This document shows, piece after piece, positions 43,692 to 52,776 of a stretch of DNA of 64,000 nucleotides (position 1 is its first letter; the number at the start of each line of letters is the position of its first letter). Below the pieces are notes generated by a model, which was not told where the DNA came from, ran no database searches, and saw only the letters and a list, made by a program, of their open reading frames with translations. The DNA lies in assembly GCA_965662565.1 (NCBI GenBank), contig CBFIHS010000005.1, positions 1 through 64,000 of the forward strand, given 5' to 3'. Position numbers and translations under genes: made by a program. Origin of the DNA: UBA5109 sp965662565 (GTDB taxonomy: Bacteria > Pseudomonadota > Gammaproteobacteria > Pseudomonadales > Pseudohongiellaceae).

Positions 43692-45596
43692 TTAAATAAA
43701 ATTTTGCTGATTTAACAGAGGCGGGATTGGGCAATCTAATAATGTACCTACTGCTCGCAGTAACTCTGCTTCTTCAGCACTGACTTTGCCATCATTACTG
43801 ATGCAAGTAGCCATAGCTTTCAATAACTGGGGCTTTTGCAGAGGCTTGAGTTCTTTTAAGAGCTTAGTAGTTTTTTCTAAAATCTCGGTTTTATTGCTAA
43901 TTTGAGCTCTGAAGCTCAGAACTTGGTCAGTTTCTACCAGAGTCTTTGAGTTGTTGAATGCCGCTTCGGCCTCAAATTTATTCTCATGCCCAACTTGAGC
44001 AAGAACTGATAAAAGGCCTTCACATGCCCAGCCTGCAGAACTTATATTCAGTCCGGATTTTGATCGTTGAGTTTTGTCATCAAGGTTATAGCGCAGTATC
44101 TTGAAAATACACCACTCAAATACATCAACATTCTCATCAGCGACTATCAATTGAGAGAGCTGGCTCATGAAAGTACGATACTGAGTTGGTGAAAGCTGCT
44201 TTAGTGCTGGAAGGCATAAGTCAATTAGAGGTAGATATAATTCTCGAGTGATCCAACTTGTTTTTTGTTTAAGGCTTATAAGGTGAGAATATTGCCGAGA
44301 GTTAAGGCCTGTTTTAAGCATCGCGAGTTGTTGCTTTTCAATAGTTGGAGTTGCTAATTCCATTAGCAAACAATACATCAATAAACAGGCCCCGAAAGAG
44401 CTATGGGCGTCTTCAATAACAGCATCAGGTAAAGCGTCAATTTGTTTTGTGGCAAGGCTTAAGTGCTTTTGAGTGGGCTCACCAATAGAGTCGATTGCAG
44501 ATTTTGGGCTGCTGGTTTCAGTGGTGTTTGAAGCGGCAAAGCCAGACGCTTGACTGGATGTATTGCTGGATTGAGTTGAAGTTTGGCTTGTGAAGCTGCC
44601 ACGCCAATAGGGATCGATTCTTTTGATGCGCTGTTCCAGGGGCGGGTGTGTTGCAAACAATCCAGTGAATCCTGATTTTAAACCTTGGCTGAAAAGCATA
44701 TGACTAATTTCCGAAGCATCAGCACTCTTGATGTGGGAGCTATCTTTGAAACCGCCAATTTTTTTCAGAGCGCCAGCTATACCTTCAGGATTGCGAGTAA
44801 ATTGCACAGCAGATGCATCCGCCAGAAATTCACGTTGGCGACTGACTGCAGCTTTTATTATGTTCCCAAAAAATGTGCCCCCGTAGCCGACTATTACCAG
44901 CCCGATTCCAAGTACAGCAATACCGCCGCCTTTCTTGTTTGAACGATAACTATGGCTACGATAAACACTGCCCCTAAGAATGAAATAGCCGATTAATCCA
45001 ATAACCATGATGCCATAGAGCAAGCCAATTAAACGGATATTGAGGCGCATGTCACCATTGAAGATATGGCTGAACTCATGAGCAACAACTCCCTGTAGTT
45101 CGTCTCTATCGAGTTGTTGAATGCAACCTCGAGTAATTCCTATTACGGCATCTTGAGATTGGTAGCCCGCGGCAAAAGCATTTATAGCGGAGTCTTCCAT
45201 TAAATATACCGGAGGAACTGGAATACCAGAGGCAATAGCCATCTCTTCTACAACATTGAGAATTTTTCGTTCGTCTGCATCGCGGGTATGCATGTTAAGG
45301 AGGCGACCGCCCATGGACTCAGCAACAACTTTACCGCCGCCTTTTAGTTGTGCAAGGCGAAACAGTGATCCGCATGCTACTAATGCAATAACGCCTAAAC
45401 TCACTAAAATAAATATATCAGAAGTAACGAATTCAGAACTTAATTCTATTTGCCCAGATGAGCCTTGAGTTAAACCCAAGGCAAAGATAATCAAAAGAGA
45501 AGTGATGATGATTAAACTGACAATTGCGCAGACAAAAAGAAATACTAGCTTTTTGGTCGTGCTTTTAGCGCGATCTTGGTGTGCAAAAAAATTCAC
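43692..45596 (-). CDS. M48-family membrane metallopeptidase with long C-terminal extension
   Basis: 634 residues. Two N-terminal membrane helices (about 16-45 and 60-85) precede an M48 peptidase domain with zinc motif HEFSH at 173-177, NAFAAGYQS before it, two more helices, and the third zinc-ligand region EFLADASAVQFTRNP. From about 330 there is a Ser/Thr-rich linker and then ~280 residues of helical sequence without a recognised fold. HtpX itself is about 290 residues. The gene lies 27 bases after lemA on the same strand, and LemA-M48 pairing is common, suggesting joint envelope quality control. Confidence 0.88.
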   Translation of the reverse strand: MNFFAHQDRAKSTTKKLVFLFVCAIVSLIIITSLLIIFALGLTQGSSGQIELSSEFVTSDIFILVSLGVIALVACGSLFRLAQLKGGGKVVAESMGGRLLNMHTRDADERKILNVVEEMAIASGIPVPPVYLMEDSAINAFAAGYQSQDAVIGITRGCIQQLDRDELQGVVAHEFSHIFNGDMRLNIRLIGLLYGIMVIGLIGYFILRGSVYRSHSYRSNKKGGGIAVLGIGLVIVGYGGTFFGNIIKAAVSRQREFLADASAVQFTRNPEGIAGALKKIGGFKDSSHIKSADASEISHMLFSQGLKSGFTGLFATHPPLEQRIKRIDPYWRGSFTSQTSTQSSNTSSQASGFAASNTTETSSPKSAIDSIGEPTQKHLSLATKQIDALPDAVIEDAHSSFGACLLMYCLLMELATPTIEKQQLAMLKTGLNSRQYSHLISLKQKTSWITRELYLPLIDLCLPALKQLSPTQYRTFMSQLSQLIVADENVDVFEWCIFKILRYNLDDKTQRSKSGLNISSAGWACEGLLSVLAQVGHENKFEAEAAFNNSKTLVETDQVLSFRAQISNKTEILEKTTKLLKELKPLQKPQLLKAMATCISNDGKVSAEEAELLRAVGTLLDCPIPPLLNQQNFI

Positions 45597-45623
45597 ATCA
45601 AACTCAGAGAGAGTAGAAAGGTA

Positions 45624-46220
45624 TTAAAAAGAGACCTTTGGTGCATCTTGTATAGCTGCACTATCTTCGTATTCCAGCAAGCTGGCGTCTTCAGCGTGTC
45701 CAAACATTCCAGCCAGAATAACAGGGGGGAATGTTTGCTTGTAGGTGTTGTACATAGTGACAGCGTCATTAAATGCTTGGCGTGAAAAAGCCACCTTGTT
45801 TTCAGTGCTGGTTAACTCTTCGGAGACCTGCATCATATTTTGGTTGGCTTTTAAATCAGGATAGGCCTCTACGACGACGTTTAATTTGCCCAAGGCACCA
45901 CCTAGCAAGCCTTCAGCCTGACTTAAATCCAGCATTGCTGCTGCATTACCAGGATTAGCAGAAGCTGCTTCCAAACCAGAGATCGCTTGGTTCCTTGCTT
46001 TTATAACAGACTCAAGCGTTTCACGCTCATGAGTAATGTAAGCCTTTGCCGTCTCTACCAGATTAGGGATAAGGTCGTACCGGCGCTTTAACTGAACCTC
46101 AATTTGTGAAAATGCATTTTCGAATCGATTCTTTAAAGTAACTAACTTGTTGTATATGCCGATAACCATGAAAACAATTACGACCAGTATTACTAAAATG
46201 ACGATGCTTGTAATGCCCAT
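45624..46220 (-). CDS. LemA-family protein
   Basis: 198 residues: one N-terminal membrane helix (MGITSIVILVILVVIVFMVI) and a long helical bundle with the LemA signature RFENAFSQIEVQLKRRYDLI, PNLVETAKAY and LGKLNVVVEAYPDLKANQN. Function unclear; often linked to M48 peptidases, as here. The ATG chosen gives a family-like start; 26 residues are readable upstream but not conserved. Confidence 0.92.
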   Translation of the reverse strand: MGITSIVILVILVVIVFMVIGIYNKLVTLKNRFENAFSQIEVQLKRRYDLIPNLVETAKAYITHERETLESVIKARNQAISGLEAASANPGNAAAMLDLSQAEGLLGGALGKLNVVVEAYPDLKANQNMMQVSEELTSTENKVAFSRQAFNDAVTMYNTYKQTFPPVILAGMFGHAEDASLLEYEDSAAIQDAPKVSF

Positions 46221-46334
46221 GTGGACTCCATAAAAATAGTCAAAGTGTAAATAAAATGAGCGATCTAAAAAGACAATATAAAGCAAGAATAGACGCACAA
46301 ACCACTAGCGTCTAGTTCTAATTATAAAAGTGTA

Positions 46335-47729
46335 CTAAGAAATTAGTGTTTTGGCTCTAGCAACTGCAGCTTTGACTTGAGCAGGCGCGGTACCACCGAT
46401 ATGGTCTCTGGCACTGACGGAACCCTCAAGCGTAAGAACCTTGAATACATCCTCCTCGATAGAAGGGGAGAACTCTTTTAAGTCTTCAAGGCTAAGATCG
46501 CTTAGGCCTATTTCATGCTCGACACAATAGGCAACAGCCTTACCAACTACCTCATGCGCATCTCTAAACGGAGTGCCTCTTTTAACCATATAGTCAGCTA
46601 AGTCAGTTGCTGTAGCAAAACCCTGTTGAGCAGCTATTCGCATATTGTCCTTTTTCGCTTTTATGGCAGGAACCATATCAGCATAGGCTTTTAGGCAATC
46701 TTTCAAAGTATCCAATATGTCGAATAAGGGTTCTTTATCTTCTTGGTTATCTTTATTGTAAGCAAGAGGTTGAGATTTCATTAAGGTGAGCAAAGAAACC
46801 AAATGCCCATAAACTCTGCCGGTTTTTCCTCTGATTAGCTCTGGAACATCAGGGTTTTTCTTCTGAGGCATGATTGAAGAACCCGTACAAAACCTGTCTG
46901 GCAATTCAATAAAACTAAATTGCGAAGACGTCCATAACACCAGTTCCTCAGAAAAACGTGAGAGATGCATCATGATTAAACTGGCAGCAGAACTGAGCTC
47001 AATCGCAAAGTCTCTATCACTGACAGAATCCAGTGAGTTTTCTGAAGGCCTATCAAAGCCCAGCAAAGTAGCGGTAAGTTCTCTATCAATTGGATAGGTA
47101 GTACCAGCTAGAGCGGCAGATCCTAATGGTGAAATATTGACTCTTTTGCGGCAATCTTGTAGACGCTCGTAGTCACGCTGCAACATTTCAAACCAAGCTA
47201 ACAAATGGTGGCCAAAGGTAATCGGTTGTGCAGTTTGTAAATGCGTAAAACCAGGCATGATGGTTTCTGCTTCTTGCTCTGCGAGCTTTAGCAAACCAGT
47301 TTGCAAAGCTCTCAACTGCAGACTGATTTGATCGATTTCAACGCGAACATAAAGCCTAATGTCTGTGGCGATTTGATCATTTCTAGAACGCCCAGTGTGG
47401 AGTTTTTTCCCTGTATCGCCAATCTTCGCTGTCAGAGCAGCTTCGATGTTCATGTGAACATCTTCGAGCCTAACGGACCAATCAAATTGGCCAGACTCAA
47501 TTTCAGCTTGTACTTCTTTTAAGCCAACGAAAATCTGCTCTTTTTCATTTGTGTTGAGTACACCGGCTTTTTCAAGCATGGTGGCATGAGCAATCGACCC
47601 CTCGATATCGGCAATGTACAAGCGTTTATCAAAATCGACAGATGCTGTGAATCTTTCTACGAAGGCATCCGTGGGTTCAGAAAACCTTCCGCCCCAGAGT
47701 TTGTTTGCATCTTTTTCGTTATTGCTCAT
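46335..47729 (-). CDS. argH: Argininosuccinate lyase ArgH
   Basis: Fumarase-superfamily lyase of 464 residues, last step of arginine synthesis. WGGRFSEPTDAFVERFTAS, LHTGRSRNDQIATDIRL, GFTHLQTAQPITFGHHLLAW and the signature GSSIMPQKKNPDVPELIRGK are intact. Divergent from hemC, the arrangement found in Pseudomonas. Confidence 0.96.
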   Translation of the reverse strand: MSNNEKDANKLWGGRFSEPTDAFVERFTASVDFDKRLYIADIEGSIAHATMLEKAGVLNTNEKEQIFVGLKEVQAEIESGQFDWSVRLEDVHMNIEAALTAKIGDTGKKLHTGRSRNDQIATDIRLYVRVEIDQISLQLRALQTGLLKLAEQEAETIMPGFTHLQTAQPITFGHHLLAWFEMLQRDYERLQDCRKRVNISPLGSAALAGTTYPIDRELTATLLGFDRPSENSLDSVSDRDFAIELSSAASLIMMHLSRFSEELVLWTSSQFSFIELPDRFCTGSSIMPQKKNPDVPELIRGKTGRVYGHLVSLLTLMKSQPLAYNKDNQEDKEPLFDILDTLKDCLKAYADMVPAIKAKKDNMRIAAQQGFATATDLADYMVKRGTPFRDAHEVVGKAVAYCVEHEIGLSDLSLEDLKEFSPSIEEDVFKVLTLEGSVSARDHIGGTAPAQVKAAVARAKTLIS

Positions 47730-47869
47730 AGTAAAAATTTAACCATTTAGCTTTATGGGCGCGGATTATAGCAATATCAGAGGAAAGAGGGATATAGAAG
47801 CTGGTTTAAGAGAGCGGATACAGTAAAATAAAGTTAATCTATTCCTAAAGACATTTTAATGAACTCCTT

Positions 47870-48793
47870 ATGACCGAAAATAAGATTCGCATAGCAACTC
47901 GACAAAGTCCGCTTGCCCTCTGGCAAGCAGAGTTTGTAAAGGCTGAATTAGGAAAATATTATCCTGATTTGGAAGTTGAGCTTTTACCGATGACGACCAA
48001 AGGCGATAAGATTCTCGATTCACCATTGGCAAAGATAGGCGGTAAAGGGCTTTTTATCAAAGAACTTGAAGTAGCTTTGCTTGAAAATAGAGCGGATATT
48101 GCAGTGCATTCGATGAAAGATGTACCTATGGAGTTTCCAGAGGGCTTGGGTTTAGCGGTTATTTGTGAACGAGAAGACTATCGTGATGCTTTTGTTTCTA
48201 ATAAATACGCAAGTTTCCAAGAGCTGCCAGAAGGCGCGTGCGTAGGGAGTTCAAGCTTAAGGAGACAGTGCCAACTAAAAGCAGTTAGGCCGGATATTCA
48301 AATCAAAGATTTACGTGGTAACGTAAATACCAGGCTCAGTAAGCTTGATAATGAAGAGTATGATGCAATTATTCTTGCCGCAGCAGGTTTAATTAGACTA
48401 GGTATGAAAGAGCGTATTCAGGAGTATCTAGATAGCTCTCTTTGTTTGCCAGCTGGTGGGCAGGGAGCAGTGGGTATCGAGTGTCGGATTGACGACTTAA
48501 GAGTTCTTGAAATAGTGCACTCATTAAATCATGGTGCTAGTGCAACTTGCGTTAGCGCGGAAAGAGCAATGAATTTCAGATTGAATGGAGGCTGTCAGGT
48601 TCCAATTGCCTGCCTCGCAGAGTTAAAAGCTGGTACTTTAAGCTTACGTGGACTTGTAGGAGACCCCGAAGGAAAAGAAATGCTGCGAAGTGATATTGTA
48701 GGTAAGCATGAAGATGCTGAAGAATTAGGTATAGCAGTTGCAGAAGATCTTTTGAGTCAGGGTGCTCAACGAATATTGGAAAGTATTAGTTAA
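47870..48793 (+). CDS. hemC: Hydroxymethylbilane synthase HemC
   Basis: Polymerises four porphobilinogens, 307 residues. IRIATRQSPLALWQAEFVKA, the active-site Asp region VHSMKDVP, SSLRRQCQLKAVRPD, DLRGNVNTRLSKLD and the dipyrromethane-binding Cys in NGGCQVPIAC are present. It heads the hemCDXY operon, 2 bases before hemD. Confidence 0.96.
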   Translation: MTENKIRIATRQSPLALWQAEFVKAELGKYYPDLEVELLPMTTKGDKILDSPLAKIGGKGLFIKELEVALLENRADIAVHSMKDVPMEFPEGLGLAVICEREDYRDAFVSNKYASFQELPEGACVGSSSLRRQCQLKAVRPDIQIKDLRGNVNTRLSKLDNEEYDAIILAAAGLIRLGMKERIQEYLDSSLCLPAGGQGAVGIECRIDDLRVLEIVHSLNHGASATCVSAERAMNFRLNGGCQVPIACLAELKAGTLSLRGLVGDPEGKEMLRSDIVGKHEDAEELGIAVAEDLLSQGAQRILESIS

Positions 48794-48795
48794 AT

Positions 48796-49578
48796 ATGAA
48801 GCCGTCACTTAAAAACATCACGCTTTGGCTAACTCGCCCAGAAGGGCAAGCCAGAAATATTACTGCTCAATTAAAAGAGCGGGGCGCAAATGTATTTCAT
48901 TTGCCTATGTTGCAAATAGAGGCCTTGCCAGAAACTAAAAAGTTGATAGGGCAGGTCAAAAAACTAGATAAATATGATATGGCATTTTTTATCAGTACCA
49001 ATGCAGCTCAAATCGGAATGGAATTAGTAGAAGCAAATTTTTCAAAAATACCTGAGAAGCCATCATACTTTGCCCCGGGGCCGACAACAGCTAAGATCTT
49101 GGAAAATTATGAACTGGATGTTGCTTATCCCAAAAAAGCAATGAGTACTGAAGCTTTATTAATATTGCCGGAAATACGGGAAATTCTCGAAACAAAAAAT
49201 AAGAAGAAAAAAAAGGCTCTTATTTTTAGGGGAAAAGGAGGCAGAGAGTTATTGGCAAATACCTTAAGAGCTAAAGGAATGGAAGTTGATTATATTGAGC
49301 TCTATAAACGTATATTGCCAGATTATAAGGAAAGCTTTTTAGAAGAGATTTTGAACACCAAAAAACCAGATGGAGTGATTTTCAGCAGCGCTGAAGGAAT
49401 GCAAAACTTCGTTGCTCTGTTTCAGAACATTTATCCAGATTATAAGTTACTTCCAGCTTTTGTTTCCTCGGAAAGATTGAAAAGTATTGCTGAGAAGCTT
49501 GGATTTAAAACGATAACGGTTTTAGAAGCTGCGGATGATGAGTCATTAGTTGACGGTTTGGAAGAAGCGCATGAGTGA
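48796..49578 (+). CDS. hemD: Uroporphyrinogen-III synthase HemD
   Basis: Closes and inverts the tetrapyrrole ring, 260 residues. HemD is weakly conserved; recognisable parts are LWLTRPEGQARNITAQLKER, MAFFISTNAAQIGME, FAPGPTTAKILE, LIFRGKGGRELLANTLRAKG and DGVIFSSAEGMQNF. Position between hemC and hemX supports the call. An unusually basic patch, NKKKKKALIF, lies in the hinge. It overlaps hemX by 8 bases. Confidence 0.92.
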   Translation: MKPSLKNITLWLTRPEGQARNITAQLKERGANVFHLPMLQIEALPETKKLIGQVKKLDKYDMAFFISTNAAQIGMELVEANFSKIPEKPSYFAPGPTTAKILENYELDVAYPKKAMSTEALLILPEIREILETKNKKKKKALIFRGKGGRELLANTLRAKGMEVDYIELYKRILPDYKESFLEEILNTKKPDGVIFSSAEGMQNFVALFQNIYPDYKLLPAFVSSERLKSIAEKLGFKTITVLEAADDESLVDGLEEAHE

Positions 49579-50695
49579 GGAAACGACAAGCAATGAGAAA
49601 ACTGTCGATGAGAATGTTTCTGAAAAAGAAAGTGGCGCTGAAAAACTAGTCCATGAATCCGATGAAAAAAGTGTTGGTCCGAAAGGCCAAAGTAGTAAAA
49701 AAAATTACAGCGGCATTTTTTTTATAATTAGCATAGTTCTGTTCTTGGGTTTAATAGGGCTCAGTTATTTCTCATGGCTACAACAAGAATCGTTGAATAC
49801 AATTCTGGATCAACAAACACAATTATCAGGTTCGAATGTTGGTATCTCGGGAGAACTTCAAGAGATGAATAATCGAGTTGCTGATAGCCTTGCTGAATTT
49901 TCGGTGGTCACTGAAACTCTTGCGCAGCAGGAGACCAGAATTGAAACTATCAATGATGAATTATCCAAGATTCGAATAAATACCAATGCTTCCCAAAGTG
50001 GAGGAGTTTGGCAGTTAAGTGAAGCCAGTTCCTTACTTCGCTTAGCTCAACGCTACCTCTCTATTGAGCAAAACATTATAGTTGCCTTAGACCTATATCA
50101 AAATGCGAGCTCCATACTCAGTCAAATCGATGATCCTGCAATTGCCAGAATAAGAGCATTACTGAATTCAGATATATCAGTGTTGAGCAATCTGCGCGGT
50201 ATTGATACTCAGGGTATTTTTATGCGACTGAGTGACCTTTCTGAGCAGATAGAGATGACTTCTTTAGGAATTGACATTACGCCAAGTGAAGAATTTTTAG
50301 CAAATTCAGAAGAAGATAAAATCAATGGGGCATTGTTCGAGCTTAAAAACTTTCTTAGTCAATATTTTGTCATTCGAAAAGCTAATTCCAATCCTCAAGT
50401 ATTAATGAGTGATGATGAAATCTCATTCCTTAGGCAAAATATACAGCTTCAAATTGAGCAAGCAAAACTGGCGCTGTTGCAAGGCAATGCAAGCATTTAC
50501 CAAGATAGTTTAAGTAAAGTTCTTTTGCTGGCTAATAACAATATCCCAGAAAACGAAAGTCGAAAGATGAACATTATGCGTAGTTTGAGAGAACTGCAGA
50601 CCGAAAGAATAACCTTAAGCCTTCCACGCTTAAGCGATAGTTTGAGGTCTTTGGAAATATTGCAAAGTAATAACGTGCCTGAATCTAAAGAGTGA
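49571..50695 (+). CDS. hemX: HemX-like membrane protein
   Basis: 374 residues: an acidic cytoplasmic start, one membrane helix (about 44-64: IFFIISIVLFLGLIGLSYF) and a long helical, partly coiled-coil periplasmic part (LRLAQRYLSIEQNIIVALDL, LIQLQIEQAKLALLQGN-like segments). Sequence and position match the HemX protein of hemCDXY operons; despite its old name as a methyltransferase, it has no SAM motif. The ATG inside hemD is preferred to a GTG seven codons upstream. Confidence 0.88.
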   Translation: MSEETTSNEKTVDENVSEKESGAEKLVHESDEKSVGPKGQSSKKNYSGIFFIISIVLFLGLIGLSYFSWLQQESLNTILDQQTQLSGSNVGISGELQEMNNRVADSLAEFSVVTETLAQQETRIETINDELSKIRINTNASQSGGVWQLSEASSLLRLAQRYLSIEQNIIVALDLYQNASSILSQIDDPAIARIRALLNSDISVLSNLRGIDTQGIFMRLSDLSEQIEMTSLGIDITPSEEFLANSEEDKINGALFELKNFLSQYFVIRKANSNPQVLMSDDEISFLRQNIQLQIEQAKLALLQGNASIYQDSLSKVLLLANNNIPENESRKMNIMRSLRELQTERITLSLPRLSDSLRSLEILQSNNVPESKE

Positions 50696-50721
50696 TTGGG
50701 ACAAAGCAGGTATATTGAGAA

Positions 50722-51957
50722 GTGGTTAAAAGTTTTATTTATTTATTATTAGCTCTTGCGGCAGGCGCATATCTTTCTATTTTATTGATGGAGGATCCTG
50801 GCTATGTGTTAATAACTTTTAGAGGTTATTCTGTCGAAGCCACATTAGCAACGATCGTTTTATCTTTGATGATTATATTCGTTGTGTTTCTTGGGGTGTT
50901 TAAATTTATAAGCTTCATTAATCCGTTTAAATTATTCCAAAGAGAAACCTGGCATAAGATATTTTTTAGAAAAAGTCCGCGTTTAATGACAGAAAAAGGA
51001 TTGCAAAAACTACTGCTAGGCCATTGGCAAGAATCTTATAAGCTATTAGTAGAATCGGCCAGTAGATCGCAAGTTCCTTCTGTTAATTTTCTTGCTGCTG
51101 CCTATGCAGCTTTTCAACGCAAAGACCATCTCGCTTATACCTATTGTTTATCGCAAGCTAAACAGAATTCACTTGTAGACCAAACAGGAATAAAAACTTT
51201 TCAAGCATTGCTTGAATTAAAGGCTGGGCGCGAAGAGCAAGGGCTTGCCTTGTTACTTGCTGCTCAAAAAGAAGACCAAAGCAGTCCTTATGTCTTGGAA
51301 TTATTGAAAGATATTTACCTGTCCTTAAAGGATTGGAAAAGTCTTAACCTTTTACTTCCTGATCTTGAGAAATATAAGGTTTTACTAAATGCAGATTTGT
51401 TGGTGCTTAAAGAAACGTTGGCAGTCCATCGATTGCATCAAGCGTCCGAACATCGAGTTGATTCTCATGAATTAAAAACAGTTTGGAATAGTTTTAGCAA
51501 AGTCATACAGAAACGTGAATTAGTTATGGAAGCCTATTTGCGTTCCTTATTAAGCTCTGGAGAAAGTGATGAAGCCATTCATCTCTTAACGAAGTTTTTA
51601 AAGCATCAATGGAGTGAGCGATTGGTTGAGTTGCTTGGCCATATTAATACTCCTGATGCGGCCTCGCAATTATTACTAGTAGAAAGCTGGGTCAAAGACC
51701 GCCCCAAAAATGTGAGCCTTATGCTAACTCTTGGGCGCTTAAGTCTTCGAAATAAATATTGGGGTAAAGGCCGAGAATATTTCGAATCAGCTTTACGGTT
51801 TTCTGAAAATCCCAGGTTACGAGCTGAAGCTAATGCTGAGTTGGCTCGTTTGCTAGAGCACTTGGGCGAGAGTGAATTAAGTCTAGTCCGTTATCGAGAA
51901 GCAATTGGCAAGATGGAAAAAGCACTACCTGAATTACCGATGCCGAGTAAATCTTGA
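50722..51957 (+). CDS. hemY: HemY-like TPR membrane protein
   Basis: 411 residues. Two N-terminal membrane helices (SFIYLLLALAAGAYLSILLM and LATIVLSLMIIFVVFLGVF) are followed by the HemY_N region and TPR-like helical repeats (LMLTLGRLSLRNKYWGKGRE, YFESALRFSENPRLRAEAN). It is the last gene of hemCDXY and is thought to support late haem steps; it is unrelated to the protoporphyrinogen oxidase of the same name. GTG start. Confidence 0.9.
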   Translation: MVKSFIYLLLALAAGAYLSILLMEDPGYVLITFRGYSVEATLATIVLSLMIIFVVFLGVFKFISFINPFKLFQRETWHKIFFRKSPRLMTEKGLQKLLLGHWQESYKLLVESASRSQVPSVNFLAAAYAAFQRKDHLAYTYCLSQAKQNSLVDQTGIKTFQALLELKAGREEQGLALLLAAQKEDQSSPYVLELLKDIYLSLKDWKSLNLLLPDLEKYKVLLNADLLVLKETLAVHRLHQASEHRVDSHELKTVWNSFSKVIQKRELVMEAYLRSLLSSGESDEAIHLLTKFLKHQWSERLVELLGHINTPDAASQLLLVESWVKDRPKNVSLMLTLGRLSLRNKYWGKGREYFESALRFSENPRLRAEANAELARLLEHLGESELSLVRYREAIGKMEKALPELPMPSKS

Positions 51958-51999
51958 CTATTTCCAAAGTTACCCATGTCGTTCTCTTGCATATAATCT

Positions 52000-52356
52000 T
52001 TATGCAAACCAGTATGAAGCGAATACAAAGCACAGAAAAATAAAAGCACTGATTCCTGATTCCCATGAGAACTCAGTAAAGTTTTTCTCCGCATGCAATA
52101 CGCTGTCTTCAAAAAATTTAGGAATTCTTCTTGAAAGAAAAAAAGGAACTCTTCCTAAGATTGAACTAATAAAAACAATTGGAATAAAGAATATTGATCC
52201 TGTAATAAAGAAAAATAAATGAAAAGCACTCGTTTTTTCTAAAGGGTTTATATTAGAAATAACTGCATCAGAAATAATAATATAGTCTACAAAAAAACAG
52301 GCTAAACTTAACAGAACCCCTAATACTCTTATTGATGGACGAATTTTGATTTCCAT
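52000..52356 (-). CDS. Small membrane protein, possible microcin immunity protein
   Basis: 118 residues, AT-rich, with three to four hydrophobic helices (VLGVLLSLACFFVDYIIIS, FHLFFFITGSIFFIPIVFI and FIFLCFVFASYWFA at the extreme C-terminus) and a basic/acidic middle (RRIPKFFEDSVLHAEK). I recognise no family. The start is placed at an ATG with GGGGA 7 bases upstream; an ATG 18 codons earlier has a poor site. It lies 74 bases after the microcin-like gene on the same strand, which is the usual place and type of an immunity protein. The role is inferred from context only. Confidence 0.6.
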   Translation of the reverse strand: MEIKIRPSIRVLGVLLSLACFFVDYIIISDAVISNINPLEKTSAFHLFFFITGSIFFIPIVFISSILGRVPFFLSRRIPKFFEDSVLHAEKNFTEFSWESGISAFIFLCFVFASYWFA

Positions 52357-52430
52357 ATATTGTCCCCAAAGACTTTTAGCCTTCAAGTGATCTAGAAGAC
52401 TAAAAGTCATCTCATTGGCTGGTCTTATTA

Positions 52431-52682
52431 TTAGTAACCATAAATTCTGTAGTGTCTTAGATAATTGTTATAGGCATATGAGCCAATACCGGTCCCAAGC
52501 CCCCAAGCTAATCCAAATGCTGCACCAACTAAACCGCCTCTGGTAGCACCTGCGACTGTTTGTGTAGCAACATAGCCAACTACTGAACCTACAGTGCCTC
52601 CTGTCTGGGTATAGTTAACAATGTCTTCTAGGTACCCTGCGCCAGCAACCTGCTGCACTTCCTCTACATTTAACTCTCTCAT
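52431..52682 (-). CDS. Microcin-like peptide with double-glycine-type leader
   Basis: An 83-residue peptide. The leader MRELNVEEVQQVAGA fits the class II microcin/bacteriocin leader (compare ColV MRTLTLNELDSVSGG): Met-Arg-x-Leu start, acidic middle, hydrophobic at the -4 and -7 type positions, and Gly-Ala at the cleavage site. The ~68-residue core is Gly/Ala-rich with many GxxxG patterns (GGTVGSVVGY, GGLVGAAFGLAWGLGTGIG) and ends in aromatic residues (YRIYGY), as in pore-forming microcins. It has no Cys. A strong AAGGAG site lies 7 bases before the ATG. No peptidase-exporter gene is nearby. It could instead be a peptide of unknown signalling role. Confidence 0.7.
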   Translation of the reverse strand: MRELNVEEVQQVAGAGYLEDIVNYTQTGGTVGSVVGYVATQTVAGATRGGLVGAAFGLAWGLGTGIGSYAYNNYLRHYRIYGY

Positions 52683-52776
52683 GACTGTCTCCTTGTCGTA
52701 AGATTTATAGAATAAAAGACCACTCCAAATAGAGTGATAATTTTAAGATAGTAGAGTTTGGAGAGATTGCCAGTTT
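52683..52776 (-). promoter_or_regulatory. Upstream region of the microcin-like gene
   Basis: Between the ubiD stop and the microcin-like gene there is a CTCCAAA/TTTGGAG inverted repeat about 45 bases across and a TATAAA box, read on the minus strand. The repeat may be a weak ubiD terminator, and the box a promoter, but no matching -35 hexamer is clear. Confidence 0.3.
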
